Source of the DNA: an uncultured Lachnospiraceae bacterium
GTDB lineage: Bacteria > Bacillota_A > Clostridia > Lachnospirales > Lachnospiraceae
Assembly (NCBI GenBank): GCA_902795985.1
Contig: CADBNG010000049.1
Location: 1-17,073 of the forward strand
Reading direction: 5' to 3'
Length of the DNA stretch: 17,073 nucleotides
The notes beneath the pieces are model-generated. The model worked only from the letters and a program-made list of their open reading frames with translations. It was not told the DNA's origin and searched no databases. Made by a program: the position numbers and the translations under genes. This document shows, in pieces, positions 1-6,496 of this stretch (within the stretch, counting starts at the first letter, position 1; the number at the start of each line of letters is the position of its first letter).

Positions 1-2
1 AA

Positions 3-1046
3 TCCGTTCTGACCCATGACTTCAATGACGTGGTCAGCGATCCGGAAGTGGAGATCGTGGTGGAAACGATGGGCGGCCTCCGCGCGGCTTACAACTTCAC
101 AAAGGCTTCCCTGGAAGCCGGAAAGAGCGTCTGCACATCCAATAAGGAACTTGTTGCGGCGTTTGGCCTGGAACTGATGCAGACGGCAAAAGAGCACGGC
201 GTCAACTATTTGTTTGAAGCCAGCTGCGGCGGCGGCATTCCCATTATCCGTCCGCTGATGACCAGCCTGACCGGTGACGAGATCCTGGAGATTTCCGGTA
301 TCCTGAACGGAACGACCAACTACATCCTTACGCAGATGAGAGACGAAGGAATGGATTTCGACACTGCGTTAAAGGGAGCTCAGGCGAACGGATTTGCCGA
401 GCTTCATCCCGAAGCGGATATCGAAGGCTATGATCCCTGCCGGAAGATTGCCATCCTTTCCGAAATCGCCTACGGCAAGGCCGTGGATTTCAATGATATT
501 TACTGCGAAGGCATTACTGCCATAACGGCGGAAGATATCGCCTATGCCACAAAGATGGGTGCTGCCATTAAACTGATCGCCAGCAGCGTCAAGAAGGAAA
601 AAGGCTATGAACTCATGGTTTCCCCGTGCCTGATCGGTCCTTCCAGCCCGCTGTACGCGGTAAACGGCGTATTTAACGCTGTTTTCGTAGAGGGCGATAT
701 GCTGGGCGATTCCATGTTCTACGGAAGCGGCGCCGGAAGCCTTCCGACCGCCAGCGCGGTTGTCGGCGACGTAGTGGATGTCGCAAAGAGCAAGGGCCGC
801 TGCATCATGAAGATCTGGGATGAGGAGAAACTGGCGCTGGTACCTCATGATGAAGCTGTGAGCCGGTTCTTTGTCCGTGTGAAAGCAGGAGATGCAGCGA
901 AAGCAAAGGAACTCTTCTGCGCAGAGCAGGATATTGAAGCTGCGGAAGGCGAAGCGGCCTTCATTACCGCTGAAATGACCGAAGGCGATTTTGCCGCGAA
1001 GTCCGAAAAACTCCCGATCATCTCCCGCATCCGGGCCCGACTGTAA
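3..1046 (+). CDS. hom: Homoserine dehydrogenase, 5'-truncated by window edge
   Basis: NAD(P)-dependent reduction of aspartate semialdehyde to homoserine, the branch-point step to threonine and methionine in the cytoplasm. The reading frame is open from base 3, so the true start lies upstream; about 347 residues are visible and the missing part should be most of the N-terminal Rossmann nucleotide-binding fold. Visible landmarks are the end of the Rossmann fold (VETMGG), the SNKEL segment, EASCGGGIPIIRPL, GILNGTTNY, and the family signature region ending in EGYDPCRK (Lys codon at 444), which carries the catalytic Asp/Lys pair. The last ~65 residues, from about base 860, look like a C-terminal ACT domain ending in ISRIRARL, as in the long Bacillus-type enzyme, so feedback inhibition by threonine is plausible. 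It is followed after 15 bases by a likely homoserine kinase gene, which supports the assignment. The internal ATG at 30 is not taken as the start because homology continues upstream of it. Confidence 0.95.
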   Translation, partial: SVLTHDFNDVVSDPEVEIVVETMGGLRAAYNFTKASLEAGKSVCTSNKELVAAFGLELMQTAKEHGVNYLFEASCGGGIPIIRPLMTSLTGDEILEISGILNGTTNYILTQMRDEGMDFDTALKGAQANGFAELHPEADIEGYDPCRKIAILSEIAYGKAVDFNDIYCEGITAITAEDIAYATKMGAAIKLIASSVKKEKGYELMVSPCLIGPSSPLYAVNGVFNAVFVEGDMLGDSMFYGSGAGSLPTASAVVGDVVDVAKSKGRCIMKIWDEEKLALVPHDEAVSRFFVRVKAGDAAKAKELFCAEQDIEAAEGEAAFITAEMTEGDFAAKSEKLPIISRIRARL

Positions 1047-1061
1047 AGAAAAAGGAGAACT

Positions 1062-2258
1062 ATGAAATATATTGTCATGCTTGCGGACGGATCCGCAGAC
1101 GAGCCGATTGAGGAACTGGGCGGAAAAACTCCGCTGGAAGCCGCGGAAACACCGATACTGGACTGGTATGCCGAACGGGGCGAGATCGGAATGGTCGCTA
1201 CGATCCCGGAGGGAATGGCTCCCGGCAGCGATACCGCCAATCTTTCCGTAATCGGCTATAACCCCAGACAGTATTATACCGGGAGATCACCGCTGGAGGC
1301 CCTGTCCATCGGCGTACCGATGAAGGAGACGGATATTGCCCTGCGCGCGAATATCGTCACCCTTTCCGAACAGGAAAAAGAATACGAAGACCGGACAATG
1401 ATCGACCACAGCTCCGGTGAGATCTCCACCAAAGAAGCGGAGATCCTGTTAAAGGCGGTTGCGGACAAGCTTTCCGATGAAGAGCATACCTTCTATTCCG
1501 GAACCAGCTACAGGCACTGCCTGATCCGGGCAAACGGCAAGGTGATGGAGCTGACCCCGCCCCACGACATCCTCGGCCAGAAAGTCGGACAGTATCTGCC
1601 GATGGACGAGAAACTGAAGGAGATGCAGAAGGCCAGCTATGACATCCTGGTCAATCATCCGCTGAATGTGGAACGCAAAAAAGGCGGGCAGAATCCGGCC
1701 AATTCCCTGTGGTTCTGGGGCGCCGGCACGATGCCGAAGCTTTCCTCCTTTGAAGAACGCTATCATAAAAAAGGCATTATGATTTCGGCAGTAGACCTTC
1801 TGAAGGGCATTGCGGTGGGAATCGGCATGGATACCGTCAACGTGGAAGGCGCCAACGGAGGCCTGAACACCAATTATGAAGGCAAGGCGGACGCAGCCAT
1901 TGACGCGCTCCTGAACAAAGGGTATGACCTGGCGTACATTCATCTGGAAGCTCCGGATGAGATGGGCCATCAGGGCAGCGCTTTCCGCAAAAAACTTTCC
2001 ATCGAAAACATGGATTCCCGCATCCTGGCCCGTATTCATGAAAAAATGGCCGGGACGGATTACCGCCTGATCGTACTGCCGGATCATCCGACACCGGTCC
2101 GCCTGCGGACTCATGTGGCTTATCCGGTGCCGTACATGCTGTACGACAGCACAGCCGAGCAGTCCCATTCCTGGCATTATAATGAGCGGGAAGCGGCGAA
2201 GAGCGGCTGCCGGATTGAAAAAGGCTGGGAAATCATGGAATACTTCCTGTCCAAATAA
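1062..2258 (+). CDS. Phosphoglycerate mutase-like protein, proposed homoserine kinase
   Basis: A 398-residue member of the alkaline phosphatase superfamily, in the archaeal-type 2,3-bisphosphoglycerate-independent phosphoglycerate mutase (ApgM) branch. Seen: N-terminal metal-site motif LADGSAD (Asp9), PGSDTANLS with the probable phosphorylated Ser56, APDEMGH (Asp299, His303), and PDHPTP (Asp341, His342) followed by RTHVAYPVPYML. All the expected two-metal ligand motifs are therefore present. Members of this branch encoded beside homoserine dehydrogenase in bacteria lacking a GHMP-type homoserine kinase are annotated as 'proposed homoserine kinase', making O-phosphohomoserine for threonine synthase. 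The hom gene ends only 15 bases upstream, and AAAGGAG sits at 1050-1056, so the two are very likely one transcript. Mutase activity in glycolysis is the alternative and cannot be excluded from sequence. Family assignment is firm; substrate is inferred from context. Confidence 0.9.
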   Translation: MKYIVMLADGSADEPIEELGGKTPLEAAETPILDWYAERGEIGMVATIPEGMAPGSDTANLSVIGYNPRQYYTGRSPLEALSIGVPMKETDIALRANIVTLSEQEKEYEDRTMIDHSSGEISTKEAEILLKAVADKLSDEEHTFYSGTSYRHCLIRANGKVMELTPPHDILGQKVGQYLPMDEKLKEMQKASYDILVNHPLNVERKKGGQNPANSLWFWGAGTMPKLSSFEERYHKKGIMISAVDLLKGIAVGIGMDTVNVEGANGGLNTNYEGKADAAIDALLNKGYDLAYIHLEAPDEMGHQGSAFRKKLSIENMDSRILARIHEKMAGTDYRLIVLPDHPTPVRLRTHVAYPVPYMLYDSTAEQSHSWHYNEREAAKSGCRIEKGWEIMEYFLSK

Positions 2259-2288
2259 GCCGGAATTCAATAGTTATGAAGAAAAGAC

Positions 2289-2320
2289 AAAGTCCAGAGC
2301 CGGTCCTCTGGACTTTGCTT
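2289..2320 (+). terminator. Hairpin terminator after the threonine genes
   Basis: A perfect 11-bp inverted repeat, AAAGTCCAGAG (2289-2299) and CTCTGGACTTT (2306-2316), with a six-base loop, ends in a short T-rich stretch. It lies 30 bases after the stop of the mutase-like gene and separates the threonine unit from the rRNA-modification genes. The T run is weak, so termination may be partial. Confidence 0.75.
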
Positions 2321-2350
2321 TAGCAGGACCATCCCCCGGAGAAACAGCAG

Positions 2351-3091
2351 ATGCGGAATACACAGGAAAACAGCTCTAAGAAAATTCGTCTGGACCGCTT
2401 CCTGGCGGAGATGAACGCCGGAACGCGCAGCGAACTGAAAAAGAATATCCGCAAAGGTCAGGCTGCCGTGAACGGCACGGTGATAAAGGACCCGGGCTTC
2501 CTGCTTGACGGGGATGAAACCGTGGAATATCAGGGCCGGGAGTACGTCTGTGAGCGAACCGCCTATTATATGCTGAATAAGCCGGCAGGAGTGATTACTG
2601 CCACAAAGGATGAAAAACAGACAACGGTACTGGAACTGCTGGGTGAAGGCCGCAGGAGAGATCTGTTCCCTGTAGGAAGGCTGGATAAGGATACGGAAGG
2701 CCTTCTGCTGATCACGAACGACGGAGACCTCGCCCACCGCCTTCTTTCCCCCGCGCATCATGTGAATAAGACCTATTTTGCCCGTACAAACGGAGTACTG
2801 ACCCGGGAAGACGCGGCTGCTTTTTCAGAGGGCATCGTTTTAGGGGAAGACTTTACGGCCATGCCCGCGGAACTGGAGATCCTGACATCCGGGGAACAAT
2901 CCGAAGCCCGCGTAACCATCCGGGAGGGAAAATTCCATCAGGTCAAACGCATGTTCGCCGCCCGGGGAAAAGAAGTGGTTTATCTGAAACGGCTGGCAAT
3001 GGGACCGTTGGAACTGGATCCCGCGCTGCGGCCCGGCGAATACCGGAAACTGACGGAAACCGAAATCGAACAGCTGAAGGAGATCCGATGA
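2351..3091 (+). CDS. 16S rRNA pseudouridine synthase, RsuA/RluB family
   Basis: Isomerises a specific uridine to pseudouridine in ribosomal RNA. The 246-residue protein has an N-terminal S4 RNA-binding domain (about residues 10-55, IRLDRFLAEMNAGTRSELKK) followed by the RsuA/RluB/E/F catalytic fold. The family landmark MLNKPAGVI is present, and so is GRLDKDTEGLLL, where Asp112 is the expected catalytic nucleophile. The length and the S4 domain fit RsuA (16S position 516) best; RluB (23S position 2605) is the main alternative and I cannot separate them without an alignment, so no symbol is given. The ATG at 2351 is preceded by GGAG at 2338-2341 with 9-base spacing. The stop overlaps the start of rlmH by four bases, which suggests translational coupling of two rRNA-modifying enzymes. 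Confidence 0.92.
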   Translation: MRNTQENSSKKIRLDRFLAEMNAGTRSELKKNIRKGQAAVNGTVIKDPGFLLDGDETVEYQGREYVCERTAYYMLNKPAGVITATKDEKQTTVLELLGEGRRRDLFPVGRLDKDTEGLLLITNDGDLAHRLLSPAHHVNKTYFARTNGVLTREDAAAFSEGIVLGEDFTAMPAELEILTSGEQSEARVTIREGKFHQVKRMFAARGKEVVYLKRLAMGPLELDPALRPGEYRKLTETEIEQLKEIR

Positions 3092-3558
3092 ACATCTCGA
3101 TCATAGCGGTAGGAAAGCTGAAGGAAAAGTTCTGGAAAGAGGCCTGCGGGGAATATCAAAAACGCCTGGGAGGATACGCTGCGGTCACCGTTACCGAAAT
3201 CCAGGACGCGGATCCCGACCGCTCCGGAGGACCGGAAGGGGCGAAGGAGAAGGAGGGAAAAGCAATCCTGGCGGCAATCCGGGACAAAAGCCATGTCATT
3301 CTGCTTGCCGTGGAAGGAAAGCAGCGCAGCAGTGAACAGATGGCGGAAAACCTGCAGAAGCTCGGGCTGTACGGCAAAAGTGATATTACCTACGTTATCG
3401 GGGGCTCCTGCGGAGTATCCTCCGAGGTGTACCGGCGGGCGGATGAACTGCAGAGCTTCGGACCGGTTACCCTGCCGCATAACCTTGCGCGGGTCGTTCT
3501 GCTGGAGCAGATTTACCGTTCTTTTAAGATCATGCGGGGAGAACCGTATCATAAATAA
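3088..3558 (+). CDS. rlmH: 23S rRNA (pseudouridine1915-N3)-methyltransferase RlmH
   Basis: Transfers a methyl group from S-adenosylmethionine to N3 of pseudouridine 1915 in helix 69 of 23S rRNA, acting as a SPOUT-class dimer on the assembled ribosome. At 156 residues it matches the family's usual size (155-160). Landmarks seen: N-terminal IIAVGKLKEKFW and KRL, the knot-forming SAM-binding stretch YVIGGSCGVSSEV, and the highly conserved C-terminus LPHNLARVVLLEQIYR...GEPYHK. It starts within the stop codon of the upstream pseudouridine synthase gene (ATGA overlap), so it is probably co-translated; the pairing of a pseudouridine synthase with a pseudouridine methyltransferase is functionally tidy, although the two enzymes act on different rRNA sites. 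The stop is 72 bases from the end of the convergent DUF975 gene. Confidence 0.96.
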   Translation: MNISIIAVGKLKEKFWKEACGEYQKRLGGYAAVTVTEIQDADPDRSGGPEGAKEKEGKAILAAIRDKSHVILLAVEGKQRSSEQMAENLQKLGLYGKSDITYVIGGSCGVSSEVYRRADELQSFGPVTLPHNLARVVLLEQIYRSFKIMRGEPYHK

Positions 3559-3580
3559 AGCAGAGGAGATTCCTCCGCTT
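3558..3580 (-). terminator. Hairpin between convergent rlmH and DUF975 genes
   Basis: AAGCAGAGGA (3558-3567) pairs with TCCTCCGCTT (3571-3580) with one A-C mismatch and a three-base loop. On the minus strand the hairpin is followed by TTATTTATG, so it fits best as a terminator for the minus-strand membrane-protein genes. It may also slow plus-strand transcripts leaving rlmH, although there is no T run on that side. Confidence 0.5.
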
Positions 3581-3629
3581 CCGGAAAGGCCGGACTGACT
3601 GCCGCAGGGCTTGCTTCTTCCCCGGATAT

Positions 3630-4334
3630 TTACCTGTTCTGCAGATAGTAGCTGGCGTAAGTGACCTCCGCATACGGGCGGACGTAAATGAAGCCGATCA
3701 TGAAGCTCAGATAAGAAAGAACGAACATGCCAAAAAAGCTGATCTTCATATAGAAAATCTCAAAGGTCTTTCCCCTGGAAAAGGAAAGGCTTTTTTTCAG
3801 GGCTTCGCCGGCATCCATATTGTAGTTTTCCAGAAGATAGTAATTGGCCCAGATCAGCCGGAGGGTCAGGAGCATTGTGATAAAAAGCACGCCGAAGATG
3901 AAGCACGCATAGATGCCGTAGAAATCAAACACGTTCATTTCATGGGACAGCGCATAGCGGTTCAGCAGGATTTCCGGAGTGGACAGCGCGGTTTTGATAG
4001 CCGTGAAAATCAGCTGGATGATGACAAAACGGTTCGGCCGGTTGGAAAAGGCATAGAACAGGGCAGAGACGGAGAAGGTTTCCCCTTTTGCGCAGTCTAA
4101 AGCCGCCTTGATCAGTCCGACTCCGGTGAGCCCCAGAAGAACATTCAGAATAAAGGAGGTGCCGGTCATCATGATCCCGTTTAAGGGATCCGTGCCGGTA
4201 AAAAGCGTCGCCGGGATCATGTTCGCAATGAAATCCAGGACAAAATAGAGCAGAAGAAGGGGAGTGAACGCGTAATAACGGTTCACCATCATTTCCCGGG
4301 TATCGGCTTTGAGGGTAGCGATTCTTCGGATCAT
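3630..4334 (-). CDS. DUF975 family integral membrane protein
   Basis: A 234-residue polytopic membrane protein of the DUF975 family; function unknown. About five hydrophobic segments are visible, in the regions starting FTPLLLLYFVL, FILNVLLGLTGVG, FVIIQLIFTAI, IFGVLFITMLLTLRLIW and FFGMFVLSYLSFMIG. The best family marker is the stretch LRLIWANYYLLENYNMDAGE followed by ALKKSLSFSRGK. It corresponds to the conserved DUF975 'small residue-EALKKS-R-mG' cytoplasmic segment. The N-terminus (RRIATLKADTREMM) also fits the usual short cytoplasmic lead. The start has a modest AGGAAAG ten bases upstream. It follows the small DUF4190-like gene by 51 bases on the same strand, so both probably share a transcript. 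No catalytic residues are recognisable. Confidence 0.75.
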   Translation of the reverse strand: MIRRIATLKADTREMMVNRYYAFTPLLLLYFVLDFIANMIPATLFTGTDPLNGIMMTGTSFILNVLLGLTGVGLIKAALDCAKGETFSVSALFYAFSNRPNRFVIIQLIFTAIKTALSTPEILLNRYALSHEMNVFDFYGIYACFIFGVLFITMLLTLRLIWANYYLLENYNMDAGEALKKSLSFSRGKTFEIFYMKISFFGMFVLSYLSFMIGFIYVRPYAEVTYASYYLQNR

Positions 4335-4385
4335 TGCTTCTGTTCTTTCCTGAAAAATGAAAGGCGTTCCGGGCGGTTCCGGGGA

Positions 4386-4682
4386 TCAGCCCTGCCCGGA
4401 GAGCCCGTAAAGCTCCTGATATTGCTGCAGCAGTTCATTGAATTCGGGTGTGGACATTACGTTGAAGGACCAGATGACCACGCAGATTCCCATGGCGATT
4501 CCGGCCAGAGAGGCGGCCAGACCGATTTTTCCGCGGGAATCCAGCTGCTGATTTCCGCGGGAAAGAAGGGCGGTGATAACGCCCAGGGCTCCGATCGGTA
4601 TGGACAGTCCCATCATAAAGAAAATCAGGGAAAGCACGCCGAGAACCATCGAGGTTGTGGACAGACCGTTTCGTACAGGCAT
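4386..4682 (-). CDS. Small two-helix membrane protein, DUF4190-like
   Basis: A 98-residue protein with two clear transmembrane segments, roughly residues 11-38 (MVLGVLSLIFFMMGLSIPIG onwards) and 52-72 (GLAASLAGIAMGICVVIWSF). They are joined by a basic, polar loop containing RGNQQLDSRGK. The pattern of a short tail, a Gly-rich helix, a short loop with a conserved GK and a second Gly-rich helix resembles DUF4190-type proteins; function is unknown. The C-terminal tail (ELLQQYQELYGLSGQG) is Gln/Leu-rich and could form a short amphipathic helix. AGGAG precedes the ATG on the minus strand with suitable spacing, and a candidate promoter lies just upstream. The adjacent DUF975 gene on the same strand suggests a joint membrane role, but nothing more specific can be supported. 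Confidence 0.7.
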   Translation of the reverse strand: MPVRNGLSTTSMVLGVLSLIFFMMGLSIPIGALGVITALLSRGNQQLDSRGKIGLAASLAGIAMGICVVIWSFNVMSTPEFNELLQQYQELYGLSGQG

Positions 4683-4715
4683 GGGAATTCTCCTGAATCA
4701 TCGTACAGCATCATT

Positions 4716-4744
4716 ATTCTAACTGAACGGAAGGAAAAATACAA
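4716..4744 (-). promoter_or_regulatory. Candidate sigma-70-type promoter for the membrane-protein pair
   Basis: On the minus strand, TTGTAT (bases 4744-4739) is followed after 17 bases by TAGAAT (4721-4716). The -10 matches consensus at five of six positions and the -35 at three. It lies about 34 bases upstream of the start codon of the small membrane-protein gene. Prediction by eye only. Confidence 0.45.
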
Positions 4745-4774
4745 GAAGAAGCCCCGGACGCCCCGGCTCTTCTT
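4743..4774. repeat. Inverted repeat in the divergent promoter region
   Basis: AAGAAGA (4743-4749) and then GCC (4751-4753, after one bulged A) pair with GGCTCTTCTT (4765-4774), giving a 10-bp stem around a C/G-rich loop. There is no T run and no gene ends immediately upstream on either strand, so a terminator is unlikely. It sits between the two candidate divergent -35 boxes and touches both, so an operator-like role is possible. Confidence 0.4.
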
Positions 4775-4801
4775 GACTTTAAAGCGCCAAACTGTTAAAG
4801 T
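4773..4801 (+). promoter_or_regulatory. Candidate sigma-70-type promoter for the aryl-acid operon
   Basis: TTGACT (4773-4778) is separated by 17 bases from TAAAGT (4796-4801). The -35 matches five of six consensus positions and the -10 four. A short inverted repeat, CAAACT (4788-4793) with AGTTTG (4799-4804), overlaps the -10 and could be an operator. The implied 5' leader is only about 30 bases, too short for a T-box or riboswitch. Confidence 0.5.
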
Positions 4802-4840
4802 TTGAGTTTAGAGGATTATCATTAAAGGAGTTGTAAAACC

Positions 4841-6478
4841 ATGATCATTACAGACCTTTTGGAACGGAACGCGAGGCTGTACGGAAAGGAAATCGCCCTG
4901 GTGGAGGCCAATCCCTCCGAAGACAGGGACAAAGCGGTTACCTGGAGGGAAGCCTCGTTGATTGAAAGCGCCGCGAAAGGAACCCCGAAGCGGCGGGAGA
5001 TGAGCTGGAGGGATTTTGACCGCCGGGCGAACCGCTTCGCGAACCTTCTTTTAAGCCGCGGAATCCGGCGGGAAACGAAGGTCGGCATCCTTATGATGAA
5101 CTGCCTGGAATGGCTTCCCATTTACTTCGGGGTGCTGAAAGCCGGATGCATCGCCGTGCCGATGAATTTCCGTTACTCGGCAAGGGAAATCAAATACTGC
5201 GTGGAACTGGCCGATGTGGAAGTCCTGATTTTCGGACCGGAATTTGTGGAACGTATGGATGCCATCGCGGATGACCTTTCTATTCTGAAATATATGTTCT
5301 TTGTCGGAGAAGACGGACCGTCCTATACGGAAGACGTGTGGGAGCTGATGGGCTTCTGCTCCTCCTCGGCGCCGCCCGTGGAGCTGACGGAAGACGATTA
5401 TGCCGCGATTTATTTTTCTTCCGGCACGACCGGTTTTCCCAAGGCGATCCTGCATAAGCACCGCGCGCTGATCAATTCCGCCCGTACGGAAGCCATGCAT
5501 CACGGGCAGAAAAGGGACGATGTGTTCCTCTGCATACCGCCGCTGTATCATACCGGCGCAAAAATGCACTGGTTCGGAAGCCTGTATTCCGCAAGCCGTT
5601 CAGTTCTGCTTCGCGGGGTCAAGCCGGAATGGATCCTTCGGACGGTTACGGAGGAAAAATGCACCATCGTCTGGCTCCTTGTGCCGTGGGCGCAGGATAT
5701 CCTGGATGACATTGAATCCGGAAAGATCCGGATGGACCAGTATCTTCTGGAGCAGTGGCGCCTGATGCACATCGGCGCTCAGCCGGTTCCGAAAAGCCTG
5801 ATTACCCGCTGGAAGAAATACTTCCCGTGGCATGAATACGATACCAACTACGGACTTTCCGAATCTCTGGGACCGGGCTGCGTGCATCTCGGCGTGGAGA
5901 ACATTGAGAAGGTCGGAGCCATCGGCATCGCCGGATATCTCTGGAAAGCGAAGATCGTGAATGAAAACGGAGAAGAAGTCCCGGCCGGAGAAGTCGGCGA
6001 ACTGGCGGTGAAGGGCCCCGGAGTGATGATCTGCTATTACAAGAATCCGGAAGCGACCAATGAGGTCTTAAAGGGCGACTGGCTCATGACCGGGGATATG
6101 GCCAAAAAAGACGAAGACGGCTTTATTTATCTTGTGGACCGTAAAAAGGACGTGGTTATTTCCGGCGGAGAAAACCTTTATCCGGTGGAAATTGAAGACT
6201 TCATGCGCGGGTTTGACAAGATCAAGGACGTGGCGGTAATCGGTATGCCGGACCAGCGTCTCGGCGAGATTGCGGCGGCCATCGTCGAAATAAAAGAAGG
6301 GATGACCTGCACGGAAGACGAGATCAACGAATTCTGCCTCGGCATGCCGCGGTACAAACGGCCGAGAAAGATCATTTTCGCGGACATTCCGAGAAATCCC
6401 ACCGGAAAGATCGAAAAACCGGTGCTCAGGGAAAGATACTGTCACGGCCGTCTGGTCGAAGAGCAGATAGAGGGATAA
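4841..6478 (+). CDS. AMP-forming acyl/aryl-CoA synthetase (ANL superfamily)
   Basis: Activates a carboxylic acid with ATP to an acyl-adenylate and then to the acyl-CoA. At 545 residues it has the full ANL fold: phosphate-binding loop YFSSGTTGFPKAI (about residues 190-202), YGLSES, the adenylate/hinge motif TGDMAKKDEDGFIYLVDRKK, GGENLYPVEIE in the mobile C-terminal domain, and catalytic Lys523 in PTGKIEKP. Between the N-terminal ALVEAN and the usual 'T(W/Y)R(E/D)' segment (here MSWRDFDRRANRFANLLL) there are about 30 extra polar residues, which looks like an insertion relative to typical family members. The substrate is not readable from sequence. The gene heads a cluster with iorAB and a phenylacetate-CoA ligase, so aryl-acetate, aryl-propionate or branched-chain acids are the most likely substrates; medium-chain fatty acids are the alternative. 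AAAGGAG lies about 11 bases before the ATG. The iorA start is 18 bases downstream. Confidence 0.88.
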   Translation: MIITDLLERNARLYGKEIALVEANPSEDRDKAVTWREASLIESAAKGTPKRREMSWRDFDRRANRFANLLLSRGIRRETKVGILMMNCLEWLPIYFGVLKAGCIAVPMNFRYSAREIKYCVELADVEVLIFGPEFVERMDAIADDLSILKYMFFVGEDGPSYTEDVWELMGFCSSSAPPVELTEDDYAAIYFSSGTTGFPKAILHKHRALINSARTEAMHHGQKRDDVFLCIPPLYHTGAKMHWFGSLYSASRSVLLRGVKPEWILRTVTEEKCTIVWLLVPWAQDILDDIESGKIRMDQYLLEQWRLMHIGAQPVPKSLITRWKKYFPWHEYDTNYGLSESLGPGCVHLGVENIEKVGAIGIAGYLWKAKIVNENGEEVPAGEVGELAVKGPGVMICYYKNPEATNEVLKGDWLMTGDMAKKDEDGFIYLVDRKKDVVISGGENLYPVEIEDFMRGFDKIKDVAVIGMPDQRLGEIAAAIVEIKEGMTCTEDEINEFCLGMPRYKRPRKIIFADIPRNPTGKIEKPVLRERYCHGRLVEEQIEG

Positions 6479-6496
6479 TAACAGGAGAGCGGATAT

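Noticed and set aside
30..1046. ATG at 30 as a genuine start of homoserine dehydrogenase
   Set aside because: The frame is open to base 3 and the sequence begins mid-Rossmann fold, so the gene is cut by the window edge.
4683..4840. Possible T-box or riboswitch ahead of the aryl-acid operon
   Set aside because: The predicted leader is only about 30 bases and no conserved T-box sequence (such as TGGNACC) or aptamer core is visible.
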